Shown piece by piece: positions 63,894 to 64,000 of a stretch of DNA of 64,000 bases. The notes beneath the pieces were generated by a model. That model ran no database searches. It saw nothing but the letters and a program-made list of their open reading frames with translations, and had not been told where the DNA came from. The position numbers were made by a program, and so were the translations under genes. The stretch covers positions 100,189-164,188 of the forward strand of contig NZ_VOLT01000011.1 in NCBI RefSeq assembly GCF_007954275.1. Reading direction: 5' to 3'. The first letter of the stretch is position 1, and each line of letters begins with the position of its first letter. Source of the stretch: Colwellia demingiae. GTDB taxonomy: Bacteria; Pseudomonadota; Gammaproteobacteria; Enterobacterales; Alteromonadaceae.

Positions 63894-64000
63894 CTCCCCT
63901 AAGCTACACTTAGGGAGATTATTAAATGAGGAGAATCATCATGTCTACTATTAACATTCTTGGAATTGATATTGGGAAATCAACCTTTCACCTTGTTGGC
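63894..64000 (+). mobile_element. Left end of an IS110-family insertion sequence
   Basis: At 63941 an ATG behind GAGGAGAATCATC opens MSTINILGIDIGKSTFHLVG. This is the N-terminus of IS110-type DEDD transposases, with the first catalytic Asp in GIDIGK. The frame runs off the window. Just upstream CTCCCCTAAG/CTTAGGGAG (63894-63917) forms a hairpin in the non-coding left end. The outer boundary cannot be fixed here. Confidence 0.85.

Overview
The window reads as chromosome of a marine, probably cold-adapted gammaproteobacterium of the Colwellia/Thalassotalea type (Alteromonadales). This is inferred from the low GC content, Alteromonadales-like versions of housekeeping genes (asnS, bioABFCD, yejKLM, pyrC), a TonB-dependent receptor, an ExeM-type extracellular nuclease and a PEP-CTERM protein. 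No rRNA is present. One tRNA (tRNA-Pro, GGG) was found.

Layout. 1-2.7 kb: end of a nitroreductase, asnS and a small membrane protein. 2.8-8.4 kb: biotin synthesis, with bioA diverging from bioB-bioF-bioC-bioD across a candidate BirA operator. 8.4-16.6 kb: accessory stretch with a solo HicB-like gene behind four 17-bp direct repeats, a second FtsZ-like GTPase, an EAL protein, a secreted peroxiredoxin, small unknown genes, a LysR regulator, an AraC-type remnant and a GIY-YIG protein between direct repeats. 16.6-23.2 kb: tRNA-Pro, yejM-yejL diverging from yejK, pyrC, a QueD-like protein and an M23 peptidase. 23.2-29.9 kb: a complete four-gene SMC operon (MukB/MksB-like, KITE, kleisin, TOPRIM), i.e. 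a Wadjet/MksBEFG-type plasmid-defence or chromosome-organising complex in an unusual gene order. 30-34.3 kb: tehB, two small genes and a cytochrome c lipoprotein-UspA-beta-CASP set. 34.3-37 kb: a gene-poor region with a solitary tyrosine recombinase behind a near-perfect palindrome.

37.1-41.7 kb holds the most striking pair: a PEP-CTERM protein with a cohesin-like fold, cotranscribed with a 1310-residue secreted protein carrying two different nuclease domains and a C-terminal dockerin-like repeat. Together they suggest a surface-anchored DNase. 42-50.2 kb: an EamA exporter, a TonB-dependent receptor with a foldable leader and a Fur-like site, an MsrA-like protein and an AttEFGH-like ABC transporter with lipocalin lipoprotein. 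50.3-57.6 kb: a redox/electrophile-detoxification neighbourhood (DJ-1/PfpI, YqhD-like reductase, two Old Yellow Enzymes, a CmcJ-like protein, an intact LysR) with decayed genes (LysR pseudogene, MDR-reductase stub). 57.9-63.7 kb: exported M29-like and M20 peptidases, a Cys-rich protein, a 53-codon small gene and a GcvA-like LysR. The window ends inside an IS110-type transposase.

Three copies of an FNR/Anr-like box with the same 11-base core lie 56-90 bases upstream of tehB, the cytochrome c operon and an Old Yellow Enzyme gene, suggesting a shared oxygen-responsive regulon. All functions are inferred by reading the sequence; no database search was run.
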